Shown here piece by piece: positions 21,677 to 30,612 of a stretch of DNA of 41,335 bases. A model generated the notes under the pieces. The model was not told the origin of the DNA. It saw nothing but the letters and a program-made list of their open reading frames with translations, and made no database searches. Both the position numbers and the translations under genes were made by a program. The DNA is taken from positions 1 to 41,335 of IMG/VR virus record IMGVR_UViG_3300037459_000194. One strand, 5' to 3'. Source of the stretch: a virus. The stretch's first letter is position 1. Every line of letters starts with the position of its first letter.

Positions 21677-22126
21677 TCACTCGGTCCAACGGGCCTGGAA
21701 TGCGAAGTCCGTCGTCTGCGTCGGGTGCAGCGTGTTGAACCCGAGGCCCGCGTTGGCCGTGGCCGGGATCACGATCTCGTCGCCGACGTTGGCGACCCAA
21801 CGGTAGGCGCCGCGGAAGTGGAGCGGGATGCTAATCTGGTCCTCGCTGGCGGTGTAACTCGGCTCCGCCGAGTGGTTGACGCCGGCGATGCACCGCGCCG
21901 CGCCATCGGCGAGGTCGCCCAGGCTCGGCGTCAGCGGCGTGCTGGTTCCGGCGGTCGTCACGCGCTCGACCTTGTAGAGGCTCGTGAAGTCGGCCGGCGT
22001 GCCGGTGTTGCCGAACGTGACCTCGTGAAGGAATCCGCGAGCGGTGGCAATACCCAGGACGGTCAGAGCGGTGGCCCGCGCCGTGTCCAAGGTCTGAGTT
22101 CCTGCTGCTCCATAACCCTTAGTCAT
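21677..22126 (-). CDS. Probable minor tail protein (149 aa)
   Basis: A 149-residue beta-rich protein with Thr/Ala/Gly-rich strands (TARATALTVLGIATARGFL, ISIPLHFRGAYRWVANVGDEIVIPAT). The repeated short strands and single-domain length resemble small tail-tip or decoration beta-sandwiches. AAGGAGAGAG precedes the ATG. Assignment rests on composition and position. Confidence 0.6.
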   Translation of the reverse strand: MTKGYGAAGTQTLDTARATALTVLGIATARGFLHEVTFGNTGTPADFTSLYKVERVTTAGTSTPLTPSLGDLADGAARCIAGVNHSAEPSYTASEDQISIPLHFRGAYRWVANVGDEIVIPATANAGLGFNTLHPTQTTDFAFQARWTE

Positions 22127-22141
22127 TGCTCTCTCCTTGTG

Positions 22142-22699
22142 TCAGGTCCGCAGCCCCCATACGAGGACGTTGCAGAACGACTTCGCTACGATGTCCGGGG
22201 CCGCAACGAAGCTGTGATCGACTTCGCGCCCCCCGATAAAAACCTGCCCGACGGCAACCGTCAATCGGTGGATGATCGGATTCCACACGGTTCCGAGGTA
22301 GCCGAAGAAGGGGCCGGAGCCGAACCCCGTCGTGAGAGGGAAGCGGTAGCTGACGAAAACCGCCGGCGTGTCGTCGCCCCATGCCGTGTCCCGGCCCTTG
22401 TATTTACTGCCGTCGAAGGTGAGCAGCACCCCGCCGCTGTCGGCGGAGTACTCGATGCCTGACCCCTGCGACTGCTTGATCTCAAGCATCCGCCAGCCGC
22501 CGCCCTTGGTCGACACGTTGCCCGGCGCGAAGATGCGGCCGTGGATCGTGCCGAAGCCGGCGGACGGCTGCAGCCCGAGTTCGGCCTCCACTTGTATGAT
22601 GGCGTCGAACAGGTCCGCGAGGTCCGCGGTCACGCAGTCGTCGACCGTCGACACCCAATCCGCGAAGCGGTCCAGCTCGTCGGGATACAGCGATCCCAT
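22142..22699 (-). CDS. Tail fibre-like protein with SLYPxELD start
   Basis: A 185-residue protein. The N-terminal 45 residues (GSLYPDELDRFADWV, then ADLFDAIIQVEAELG) form the same attachment segment as the 183-aa protein at 17512-18063. The remainder is a Gly/aromatic beta-rich domain (GVLLTFDGSKYKG, GSGPFFGYLGTVW). It lies directly downstream of the 989-aa tail-tip gene and could be a receptor-binding fibre fixed to it. Confidence 0.65.
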   Translation of the reverse strand: MGSLYPDELDRFADWVSTVDDCVTADLADLFDAIIQVEAELGLQPSAGFGTIHGRIFAPGNVSTKGGGWRMLEIKQSQGSGIEYSADSGGVLLTFDGSKYKGRDTAWGDDTPAVFVSYRFPLTTGFGSGPFFGYLGTVWNPIIHRLTVAVGQVFIGGREVDHSFVAAPDIVAKSFCNVLVWGLRT

Positions 22700-22700
22700 C

Positions 22701-25670
22701 CTAGTTGTCCTCCTCGAGCCGGTTCATCAGGTCTTCCTGCTGGCTCGCCATCCGCTCCAGCCCGGCGACCGTGTCGACGAACGACGCCGGCTGCCGGCCG
22801 AGGCGCAGCTGCCGGTCGACCAGGCCGACAGACGGCACCACCGAATAACGGACCTCCTCGACGTGGAGGATCAACGGCCCGCCCCAGGGCTTGCTGTAGG
22901 CCTGGGAGCCGACGGCGATGGTGTCACCGATGCGGAAGCCGCGCCGGTTGTTCGTCGTGATCGGCGACGGGTCCGCGAGGATGTTCGTCAGCGACGCGGT
23001 GTATTGCTTCTGCACCGGCCCGGTGCTTGTCTCGAACGTCCACACGGCGCGCGGATTGACCGCCGGCCCTGGGTGGTGGGCCTCGTTGAAGCGGCACATC
23101 CGCAGCAGGCCGACGCCCTCGTTACGTGCCAGTGGTTTCGCGGCCGTCCGTGTCGCGAACGCCGCGATGCTGTTGCTGTCCTCGAGACCACGCAGGCCCG
23201 CCGGCTTGGTGTTGATCATGGCCCAGTTGTCGAGTTCGCCGATCCAGCCTTCGTCGTCGGCCGCCGCGTCGTTGAACCAGCGCCAGTTGAAGCTGCCTGT
23301 CTGCAGCGTCTGCCGGAACCCTGCCGAGGTGTTCTTGGCCGCCGGCCCGTCGTAGAAAGCCCAGTCCCCGGTTGCGTCCCGGTAGATGATGATCTCTACG
23401 ATCTGGTCCGCCGGCGCTGCTGACGGCACGTTGATGCCGGTGACGATAGGACCGCGCAGCGAGCCGCCGCTGTCCTCGAACCACCACTGCAGGTTCCCGC
23501 TGTCCCTGTCCCAGACGAGGTTGCCCCAACCCTTGCGGAAGTTGCCGGCACCGCCGCGAGGCCTGCCGAAGATGTGGGCGAACGTTCCGCCGGCGCCCAC
23601 GTGCGCGTCGGTGAACCGCAGGCGAATCTTGAGCAGCCAACTAGTGTTGATGTTCTGCTCTGTGGTAGTGGGGGCGAGCGTCACGTTGTCGCCGGCGTCG
23701 CCGTCGCCGCGCAACGCCGTGCCGACCATGTCGCCGTAGCGGCGCATGACCGCGTTTCCCATCTGGTAGTCCTCGATCGACGTCGAGCCGCGCGCCTTCA
23801 GCTGTCGCCCGATCTTCTCAACCGGGTTCACGATCGCGACGAACGGCAGGAACGGCGTTAGCACTTCCGAGAAAGATTGGGTACCGTCCAGGGGTGACAG
23901 CACGCGCAGCTTCGCGGTGAAGACCGGCGCGCAGGTCCGCTTGCACATCGCCTGCGCCACCTTCGCCGCGAATCCGTCGTCGTGGTAGATCGAATCCTTT
24001 TTCGTGTCGGCGCGCGTCCCATACATTTGCACCGACTTATCGCATCGCGCCACACCACGGACAACGCCGGTGCTGTTCTCCTCGGTGTCTTCGTCGTAGC
24101 TTTCGCCGATCACGGTGACGGCGTTCTCAATCTTGTCGAACGCGACCTTTGGCTCCCACCCCTGCGCGTTGTCCGTGTTGAGGGTGAGCAGCGGCAGCTG
24201 CCCGGTCAGGAGGTCGATGGTGTAGTGATCGATCTGCTGCTGGATGTAGAGCGTGCCGGTGGCGTCGACGCCCCACACGAAGCCCTCGGGCAGCACGCGC
24301 AGCAGGCGGTCGATCGCGTTCCGCAACGATGTGTGCTTGAAGTCGTAATCGACGAGCTGCTCCAGCTGGTGCCCCACGCCTACGATGTTCCGTGCCACGA
24401 TCGGCGAGTCGACCGTCGGGCTCTTCACGGCGTATTTGTCGATCAGCAGCACCAGCGCGTCGCGCAGCTTGATCCGTTCGCCCACCTCCGCGTCGATCTC
24501 GATCTTGCTGAGTTGCCCCCAATGCCCGAGCATCCGCAGGCGCACCGTCTTCTCCCCCTTCTTGAAGGCGGACGACGAAATGCGGCCGCGCCAGATTGCC
24601 TCGGGGACATTGTTCGTTCCGATCCGCAGCCATTGGCCGCCGTGCCTCTGGCGGATCACGACGTCGCCGCCGTGCCAGTCGTTCGCCGACCAGGCCTCGG
24701 CAGGCGGTTCGTAGAACGACCGCAGCGCTGGCGGCAGGGTGATCGTCGTATCGGTGTTGATCCAGTCCTGGAGCTGCAGCACGGCGAGCGCGCTGGCGCA
24801 CCCACCGCGGCGCTTGAATGAGAAGTTTAGGGTGGTGATCTCCTTCGAGAAATACCACTGCACCTTCGGCGCCGGGTCCGTGGAGAACCGCTGCTGCGTC
24901 AACAACTCGAGACGCGGTCCGCCGAACAGACGGGCGACGTCGAAGAACTCGGCGTAGTGGTTGAAGCCGCTCGTGACCCACCACTCGGAAGCGGTGGCGC
25001 CGTGCACGTGCGCGACCGGGACCGCCGGAGTATTGATCCCGCAGATGCCCGGCAACGCCGACAGGGCCGAGACGCGATAACCTGTGGTCGCCGGATCGAT
25101 CCAGGCGTCGACCGCGATGCCGTTGACACGCAGCCCGAGGTTGACCTTGGAGCTCGCCACGTCGAAGCCGTAGGAAAGGGACATCACATCGCCCTGGCGC
25201 ACGGTCTGGTTCGGGGCGGAGGACAGGATGACGAACACGCCGGCGGCGAACACCGCCAGCCCGACGGTGGGCGTGCCGGCGAGGTAGGTCGCGAAGCCCA
25301 GGTAGCAGTTGCCGGGGTTGCCGACGCCGCCGCTGTGGATCGCGACCGCCGGCCCGATCACCGTGCCGCTGCCAACCTCGCGGTTCGTGCGGTTGCGGAA
25401 CCGCAGGTGCACGGTGTGAGCCGTCTCCAGGCCGTCGGCGGTCACGAAGCCGAGCTGCGCGAACGGCACGCGCGCCTCGGCCGTGCCGGCGCCGCCGCCG
25501 TTGTTGTTGAGGAAGTTCATCAGATCCCAGGCGGGGTTGGCCTGGGAGACGGCCGCCTTGCCGAACGTCGCGCCGGCGGCGGTGCGGTGCACCCACCCGT
25601 CGGCGGTCGAGAACGTGCCGCCACGTTCGCACAGCAGCGCCTTGCGGGGAATCGCGTAGCGGGTGCCCAT
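22701..25670 (-). CDS. Large tail-tip / baseplate protein with LamG-like domain
   Basis: A 989-residue protein in the position of the tail-associated hub (after the distal tail protein). The N-terminal ~250 residues are beta-rich (FRNRTNREVGSGTV, GLAVFAAGVFVILS). The middle (about 300-620) resembles the tail-hub fold seen in central tip proteins (RLRMLGHWGQLSKIEIDAEVGERIKL-like strands and helices, given here only in short). Residues about 670-830 look like a concanavalin/LamG sandwich (GTFAHIFGRPRGG, WDRDSGNLQWWFEDSGG, WAFYDGPA), which binds sugars in other phages. It likely anchors fibres and contacts the host surface. Confidence 0.7.
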   Translation of the reverse strand: MGTRYAIPRKALLCERGGTFSTADGWVHRTAAGATFGKAAVSQANPAWDLMNFLNNNGGGAGTAEARVPFAQLGFVTADGLETAHTVHLRFRNRTNREVGSGTVIGPAVAIHSGGVGNPGNCYLGFATYLAGTPTVGLAVFAAGVFVILSSAPNQTVRQGDVMSLSYGFDVASSKVNLGLRVNGIAVDAWIDPATTGYRVSALSALPGICGINTPAVPVAHVHGATASEWWVTSGFNHYAEFFDVARLFGGPRLELLTQQRFSTDPAPKVQWYFSKEITTLNFSFKRRGGCASALAVLQLQDWINTDTTITLPPALRSFYEPPAEAWSANDWHGGDVVIRQRHGGQWLRIGTNNVPEAIWRGRISSSAFKKGEKTVRLRMLGHWGQLSKIEIDAEVGERIKLRDALVLLIDKYAVKSPTVDSPIVARNIVGVGHQLEQLVDYDFKHTSLRNAIDRLLRVLPEGFVWGVDATGTLYIQQQIDHYTIDLLTGQLPLLTLNTDNAQGWEPKVAFDKIENAVTVIGESYDEDTEENSTGVVRGVARCDKSVQMYGTRADTKKDSIYHDDGFAAKVAQAMCKRTCAPVFTAKLRVLSPLDGTQSFSEVLTPFLPFVAIVNPVEKIGRQLKARGSTSIEDYQMGNAVMRRYGDMVGTALRGDGDAGDNVTLAPTTTEQNINTSWLLKIRLRFTDAHVGAGGTFAHIFGRPRGGAGNFRKGWGNLVWDRDSGNLQWWFEDSGGSLRGPIVTGINVPSAAPADQIVEIIIYRDATGDWAFYDGPAAKNTSAGFRQTLQTGSFNWRWFNDAAADDEGWIGELDNWAMINTKPAGLRGLEDSNSIAAFATRTAAKPLARNEGVGLLRMCRFNEAHHPGPAVNPRAVWTFETSTGPVQKQYTASLTNILADPSPITTNNRRGFRIGDTIAVGSQAYSKPWGGPLILHVEEVRYSVVPSVGLVDRQLRLGRQPASFVDTVAGLERMASQQEDLMNRLEEDN

Positions 25671-26456
25671 CTACTCGACCCAGAAGCGTGGACGCCAGGA
25701 CACGTTGAAGCCGAGGTTCGGCGCGCTTACGTTCGTCGACAGCTCCAGCGTGTTGGCGACGCCGGCGGACAACGGCCAATGGTCGCCCTCCGTCGAGCCG
25801 GGTCGCGGTGCCGAGTACGTTCCGTCGCTCACGCGGCCGTCGACCATGTCGATCGTCAGCGCCTCGCCCGCCACCATCGACACGCCCTGCAATGAGAGCT
25901 GCATCCCGAGGGAGAGGTTGGTCAGCAGGATTTGTTTGCCGCTGAAGCCGCCACCGTTCTCGGTGATCGTGATGATCGGCCACGTCTCCGCGTCGCCGGT
26001 GTCGGCCGTTAGGAGCTTGATCAGAGTTGCTGTCGACAGCGTGAAGGTATCGGAGAGGACGGTCGTGCTATCCCACGCGATGAAGCGCGAGCGAAACTTG
26101 CAGTTGAACTTCGTGACCTTGCGATTGCCCTTCGGGAAGCGACGCTTGAGGGCGCCGTCGAGCGAGCAGAGAATCTGTCGGTCGGTGTAGACCTTGAGCA
26201 GCTGCTCGCCGTCGAGCAGCGCGGCCGCGAACGCGCTCCACTTGGTTCGGAAGTCGTCGCGGTCCGTGCCGGCAACGAGACCGTCCATCGAGATCCGCGA
26301 GCCCTCGACCTGGTCACGTGTCCGCAGCGATCCCGACCCCTGCTGCTTGAGCTTGAATCCAGACTTGTGCAGAAGGTCGGTGTCGACGTCGTCGATCGTC
26401 ACGCCGTTGGCTGGCGTAAGGGCGAACGTTCCGAACTTGCGATCCTCGGTAGCCAT
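25671..26456 (-). CDS. Distal tail protein (Dit-like)
   Basis: A 261-residue protein directly after the tape measure, the usual place of Dit. The first ~130 residues hold the pattern of Dit N-terminal domains (GSRISMDGLVAG, DDFRTKWSAFAAAL, FRSRFIAWDSTTVLSDTF). The second half is a beta-sandwich typical of a galectin-like domain (PIITITENGGGF, ISLQGVSMVAGEALTIDM-like strands). Dit forms the hexameric ring joining tail tube and tip. Recognition is by position and pattern. Confidence 0.65.
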   Translation of the reverse strand: MATEDRKFGTFALTPANGVTIDDVDTDLLHKSGFKLKQQGSGSLRTRDQVEGSRISMDGLVAGTDRDDFRTKWSAFAAALLDGEQLLKVYTDRQILCSLDGALKRRFPKGNRKVTKFNCKFRSRFIAWDSTTVLSDTFTLSTATLIKLLTADTGDAETWPIITITENGGGFSGKQILLTNLSLGMQLSLQGVSMVAGEALTIDMVDGRVSDGTYSAPRPGSTEGDHWPLSAGVANTLELSTNVSAPNLGFNVSWRPRFWVE

Positions 26457-28808
26457 CTAGAGACCCCGTCCGAAGCCGGCCGTTTCGAGCCGGGTGTGCA
26501 ATGCGTCGTCCACCGCCTCGGCCACGAGTTCGCCGACCTCCTCCGCATCCTCCGACGAGATGCCACCGCCCACGTTGCCGATCTCCAAGCTGAGGAAGAT
26601 CGTTAGGCCGCCGTCAGCGCCCTCGCTCGGACCGAGGAACGCCTTTGCCTTGGACAACGGCAGGATCAGCTCTGGCTCGTGCTCGGCAACAGCGACCAGC
26701 ACGCCGCCGCGCCCAGGTGACGGGAACGCCAGGCCGCCTTCCTCCTGGAACGGCACCGCACCGGCGAGGCCCGCTGCCTGAATCGCGACCACTGCGCCGG
26801 CGGCGAACGCCGTCGCCGTGCCCAAGGTGGCGATCGACTGCGCGGCCGCCATCGCGGTGAGCTGTGCGGCCAGCGGAATGTTGGCGATGATAATGGCGCC
26901 GACGGCCGCGCTCGCTGCAACCGTTGTCGCCACCTCGCCGAGCACGATCTCCGCGAAGACCGCGGTGATGCCACCAATGATTTCCGTGAGCACCTTGGTG
27001 ACCGGCTTGAGCAACGTGTCGACGATCGCCTTCGCGATGATGCGGAACGGCTCGGCCGCTGCCTTCGCGAGCTCGCCGAAGATCGCGCGCAGCGGATCCA
27101 TGACGGCGGACGTGAACTCGCCCACGAACAGCGCGCCGAGGTCCATGCCCATGTCCGTCATGAGCTGGTCGAACGTTCCACCGTCGAGGATCGACTCCGC
27201 CATTGTTGCGGCGAGCGTGTCGGCCCAGAACTGACCGATCTCGATCATCTTCTCTTCGTGCCGCATCGCCTCGGCAAGGTCGATCGCCTCAAGGCGCTCG
27301 ACCATGACGTCTCCGGCCTCGCCTATCTTCTCGGGCAGGCTACGAATGAAGTCGTCGAAGTCGCCGGCAAGCCCGGTGAGTCCGCCACGCCACGGACCGA
27401 TGCCCTCCTCGACGCGCTCCGCGGCGCCCTTGCCGAAGTCGAACTCGAACAAGCCTCCGATGCCAGCGACGCCTTCGCCAATGGCAAACCGGAGGCTCTC
27501 CATGAACTTCTCGCCGGCGGGGAATCCCTTCGCGGCGATCTCCTTGACGACCTGGTCCGCCGACTTGGTCAGGTTGGCGGCCATTGCCTTGATGTCGAAG
27601 TCGCCGACCTTCTTCGCGAGGTCACGCAACCCCTCGCCGCTGATCGTGAAGTCGATGCGGACCGGCGACGACGAAGAGAGCCGGTGCAGCTCCTTCCGCA
27701 TCTCGGCCAGCTGCGCGGTGATCTCTTTGTTTTTGGATGCGATCTGCTCGTCCGTGAGCATTCGCATTGCGCCGGCCGCGTCCTTGTATGGCTTCCGCAG
27801 ATCGAACACCGACTCCGCGAGCTTGAAGTATTCGGCCCGCAGCGTCCGAATCCTGCCCTCGTCCAGCTCCTTGTTTAGGAGGCCGAGCGCGCTTGCCGCC
27901 TTGAGCACCGCCGTCGTGATCAGACCGACCGCCTCAACCGCGTCGGCGGCGAACAGCAGGAACCGAACGAAGACAGTCTTCGCCGTGCCGAGCACGGACA
28001 TGAGCGCCTCGTCGAGACCGGCAACGAACTTCTTGCCGCCGTCCGCACTTGACAGCTCGGCGTCCAGCTTCTTGACCGTCTCGCTGATGAACGACAGCAC
28101 GACCTGGAACGTCTGCGTCTGCGACACCGCGCGGCCGATCGTCTCGCGCAGGTCGCCGATCGTGTTGTCGAGCTGCACCAGTCGGCTCGTCGCCAACTTG
28201 CCGACCATCTCCGCGGTGCCGCCGAACTTCGTCTCGAGTTGCCCGAGCGCAGCGCGGAACTTGTCCATGCCTTCGACGTTCTTGTCGATAACCAGGCCGT
28301 AGCGCGTGAAGTCGGCCGTGCCACCAGAGGCCGCGCGCCCCAGCAACTCAATCATCGCGCGGCCGCTCTTGCCGGCCGCTTCGAAGTCCTGCACCGCGAC
28401 GATCGCACGCTCCAGGTCGCGGCCGCCCAGGTTGCCGAGCGCGACACCCAGCGCCGCCAGCTCCAACGTCCACTCGTCGCCGAAGTTCGTGATGGCCTGA
28501 CGCTCGGTGGCGAACTTCTTCAGCGCGCCGAGGTTCCTCTCGACAGCCTGCGTGCTGTTGTTGAGCGCGACGGCGAGGCGAACCTCGGCGACGTCTTGGC
28601 GCTGCGCCAGGGCGATCGTCTCCGTGAACGCCCGGCCCATGCTGGACAGCACGCGCACGACGCCGGTAGCGATGACCGTGAAATCTCGCAGGCCCGCCGC
28701 CAGCCCGCCCGTCTCCGTCTTGGCCTTCTTGGTGTCCTTCGTGAAGTCCTGGACTGCAGCCTTGCCCCGATAGTCGAGTTCGAGCCCAACCCGGAGCTTC
28801 TTGGCCAT
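26457..28808 (-). CDS. Tape measure protein
   Basis: A 783-residue protein, the longest helical product of the tail genes, starting MAKKLRVGLELDYRGKAAVQ. It has long Lys/Glu/Ala helices through the first 600 residues, hydrophobic helices at about 640-715 (VATTVAASAAVGAIIIANIP, AFAAGAVVAIQAAG) and a C-terminal beta part. Tape measure proteins set tail length at about 0.15 nm per residue, implying a tail near 115-120 nm. It follows the frameshifted tail chaperone genes, as is normal in siphoviruses. Confidence 0.9.
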   Translation of the reverse strand: MAKKLRVGLELDYRGKAAVQDFTKDTKKAKTETGGLAAGLRDFTVIATGVVRVLSSMGRAFTETIALAQRQDVAEVRLAVALNNSTQAVERNLGALKKFATERQAITNFGDEWTLELAALGVALGNLGGRDLERAIVAVQDFEAAGKSGRAMIELLGRAASGGTADFTRYGLVIDKNVEGMDKFRAALGQLETKFGGTAEMVGKLATSRLVQLDNTIGDLRETIGRAVSQTQTFQVVLSFISETVKKLDAELSSADGGKKFVAGLDEALMSVLGTAKTVFVRFLLFAADAVEAVGLITTAVLKAASALGLLNKELDEGRIRTLRAEYFKLAESVFDLRKPYKDAAGAMRMLTDEQIASKNKEITAQLAEMRKELHRLSSSSPVRIDFTISGEGLRDLAKKVGDFDIKAMAANLTKSADQVVKEIAAKGFPAGEKFMESLRFAIGEGVAGIGGLFEFDFGKGAAERVEEGIGPWRGGLTGLAGDFDDFIRSLPEKIGEAGDVMVERLEAIDLAEAMRHEEKMIEIGQFWADTLAATMAESILDGGTFDQLMTDMGMDLGALFVGEFTSAVMDPLRAIFGELAKAAAEPFRIIAKAIVDTLLKPVTKVLTEIIGGITAVFAEIVLGEVATTVAASAAVGAIIIANIPLAAQLTAMAAAQSIATLGTATAFAAGAVVAIQAAGLAGAVPFQEEGGLAFPSPGRGGVLVAVAEHEPELILPLSKAKAFLGPSEGADGGLTIFLSLEIGNVGGGISSEDAEEVGELVAEAVDDALHTRLETAGFGRGL

Positions 28809-28809
28809 G

Positions 28810-29357
28810 TCAGCATTCCTCGGAGAAGAACGGGATCGCGAACACCTTCATGGCGCCGCGCATTGATTCGTTGATGCGGCGGATCCGCCGCGCGTGGTCG
28901 ACGTTGTAGTGATCTAACTGGATGCCGATGACTCTCCAGCTGAGTCGGAGGCACTCGTCCCAGCCGAGATTGAGGCGTCGGCGGGCTCGGTAGATTCCTC
29001 TTCCGAGGTCCGCTGGGACACGGACAAAAAAGCCGGGTTGGCCTCCAGGAAATCGTTCAGGCGTGGCACGTCCGAGACGCGGAAAAATCGCAGGAACACA
29101 TCCCACGACCAGAGCGGTTTGTCGGCCATCCGGTTCTCTTCGGTGTCGAAGCGACACATGTGGTAGAGCGCGACGAGCGCGAAGCGCTTCTTCGGGTCGC
29201 CGGCGATCTCGTTCCACTCTGTCGCATCGCATCCGAGGTGCTTCGTCATCGAGTCGATGTCCGCGAGCGAAAGCTCCTCCGCGCGCATGTCGGTGCCGTT
29301 CGCCGTCACGAACTTGGCACGGTGCATCGTCGGCTTCTTCTCCTGTGCCTCTGTCAT
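28810..29357 (-). CDS. Tail assembly chaperone GT, -1 frameshift product
   Basis: The longer chaperone. Ribosomes start at 29357 with the G protein and slip -1 on TTTTTTG (29031-29025), continuing in the overlapping frame to 28810. The extension begins VRVPADLGRGIYRARR and contains LGWDECLRLSWRVIGIQLDHY, a helical domain typical of the T part. In lambda and many other phages G and GT load the tape measure protein during tail assembly. The overlapping frame has no start of its own, which supports frameshifting over independent translation. Confidence 0.8.
28914..29357 (-). CDS. Tail assembly chaperone G
   Basis: A 147-residue zero-frame product: mixed helical protein (ELSLADIDSMTKHLGCDATEW, WSWDVFLRFFRVSDVPRL) that passes the slip site at NPAFL and ends in a Ser/Ala/Glu-rich low-complexity tail. 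It lies between the major tail protein and the tape measure, the fixed place of tail chaperones. The low-complexity tail after the slip site suggests the zero-frame end is less constrained than the shifted one. Confidence 0.8.
   Translation of the reverse strand: MTEAQEKKPTMHRAKFVTANGTDMRAEELSLADIDSMTKHLGCDATEWNEIAGDPKKRFALVALYHMCRFDTEENRMADKPLWSWDVFLRFFRVSDVPRLNDFLEANPAFLSVSQRTSEEESTEPADASISAGTSASDSAGESSASS
29025..29031 (-). promoter_or_regulatory. -1 ribosomal slippery heptamer T TTT TTG
   Basis: Reads T-TTT-TTG in the frame of gene G (codons GCT TTT TTG), the canonical X-XXY-YYZ form. Slippage by -1 joins G to the downstream frame that stops at 28810. No strong pseudoknot was worked out downstream. 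Confidence 0.85.
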
Positions 29358-29387
29358 TGGTCGTCTCCGTTCTTGGGGGTCGGGGGT

Positions 29388-30431
29388 TTACGTGATTTTG
29401 TAATCGGACGTCGGGCCGATGAAGGTGACCTCGGCGATCTCGTTGCCGTCGTGGTGTGCCTTCAGGGCGATCTGTGCGCGGGCCAGACCGACGCCCGCCT
29501 GCTTGCGCGTGGCCGGTGGCTCGATCGTCGCTTCGCGCAGGGCGATCAGCAGCTGCTCCGTCACGCCCGCGTTCTCGAGGCGCACGGTCGCGGTGTCGAA
29601 GCGCTTCAACGTGTCCTGTGGGTTCTCCAGAATGTCGATCAGGAACTCGTCGTTAGCGGGGCCTTCGATGTCCGTCTCCAACGTCACCGTTCGCTTCTCG
29701 CTCACGTAGGCGCCGTTGACGGGTGAGGCGTCGGCAGTGTCCCAGCGCCACGTTGCCGGCTGGTTCACGGTCACCGTGACCCCGTTCGAGATGAACGTCG
29801 TCGCGACGGCGTTCTTCGTCAGCTCGAGCATGATCGTCGTCTGCCCGGTGGGCGTGCGGATCAGGTTCGTCGAGAAGAGCGGCGTGCTCTTCGCCGTGCG
29901 CGTGGTGCTGCGGTGGATCCAGTTGATCGTGAAGGCGACCATGCCACCCGGCTCCATGACGACCGACCACGAGACCGGGATGCATCCCTGGTAGTAGATC
30001 GAGCTGCCGTCGGCCGAGTTCGTGAAGCGCTCGATAACGACCTCGCGCGCCGTCGAGCCGAGCAGGTGATGGTTGGCCGAGCCGAGGTCCGGGTCGACCA
30101 AGTTGAAATCGTAGGTGAACGGGCCGGCGCCCATCACCGTGATGTTGTGCCCGGTGAGGATCCGCAGGATGTCCTGCGCGTCGTCCCAGCCGACCTTGAT
30201 CGTGCAGCTGCCGTCGCCGTGCTGGCGGCCCTTGTAGATGTTCACGGCCGAATGGTCGTAGCGATCGTTCGGGTCGAACGGGACCATCTCCTGGATCGGG
30301 TTCATCCCGTCGGCGTCGTCTTCGGTCTTGACCCAGACCTTGATGTCGGTCGACGTGGCGGTGGTGTTCAGCGTCACGATGCCGAATCCGAAATAGGCTC
30401 CGACCGCGGAGCGTGAAGCGTTCAGGGCCAT
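29388..30431 (-). CDS. Major tail (tube) protein
   Basis: A 347-residue beta-rich protein between the tail terminator/small gene and the chaperones, the standard position of the tube protein. Strand-rich segments include GAYFGFGIVTLNTTATSTDIKV, IYKGRQHGDGSCTIKVG, and a C-terminal Ala/Ile-rich strand set. The ATG follows AAGAAGGAG. At this length it may carry an extra surface domain beyond the ~200-residue tube fold. Confidence 0.75.
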   Translation of the reverse strand: MALNASRSAVGAYFGFGIVTLNTTATSTDIKVWVKTEDDADGMNPIQEMVPFDPNDRYDHSAVNIYKGRQHGDGSCTIKVGWDDAQDILRILTGHNITVMGAGPFTYDFNLVDPDLGSANHHLLGSTAREVVIERFTNSADGSSIYYQGCIPVSWSVVMEPGGMVAFTINWIHRSTTRTAKSTPLFSTNLIRTPTGQTTIMLELTKNAVATTFISNGVTVTVNQPATWRWDTADASPVNGAYVSEKRTVTLETDIEGPANDEFLIDILENPQDTLKRFDTATVRLENAGVTEQLLIALREATIEPPATRKQAGVGLARAQIALKAHHDGNEIAEVTFIGPTSDYKIT

Positions 30432-30435
30432 GGCT

Positions 30436-30612
30436 CTACTCCTTCTTCTTCTTCGGCGACGCCGTCGGCGGTGCCGCGTTGACCAACTCAAATACGCCGT
30501 CGCCAATCGTCTCCGGGTCGACGTCGATCTCGAACGTCTCGCCCGGCTGGCGGACGACGCCAAGAACCTCCTGCGGCTCCGTGCCGCACAGCTTGACCTT
30601 GCACTTGGTCAT
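30436..30612 (-). CDS. Small acidic/basic-tail protein (58 aa)
   Basis: A 58-residue protein: MTKCKVKLCGTEPQEVLG, a beta-rich acidic middle (ETFEIDVDPETIGDGVFEL) and a Lys tail (SPKKKKE). The start overlaps the preceding stop as ATGA. Its AAGAAGAAGGAG end also serves as the ribosome site of the major tail gene. It is similar in layout to short head-tail-region proteins of unknown function. Confidence 0.65.
   Translation of the reverse strand: MTKCKVKLCGTEPQEVLGVVRQPGETFEIDVDPETIGDGVFELVNAAPPTASPKKKKE

Noticed and set aside
24127-25983. A 618-aa alternative frame on the minus strand within the tail-tip gene
   Set aside because: Arg/Asp-rich shadow of the real 989-aa frame; no recognisable domain.
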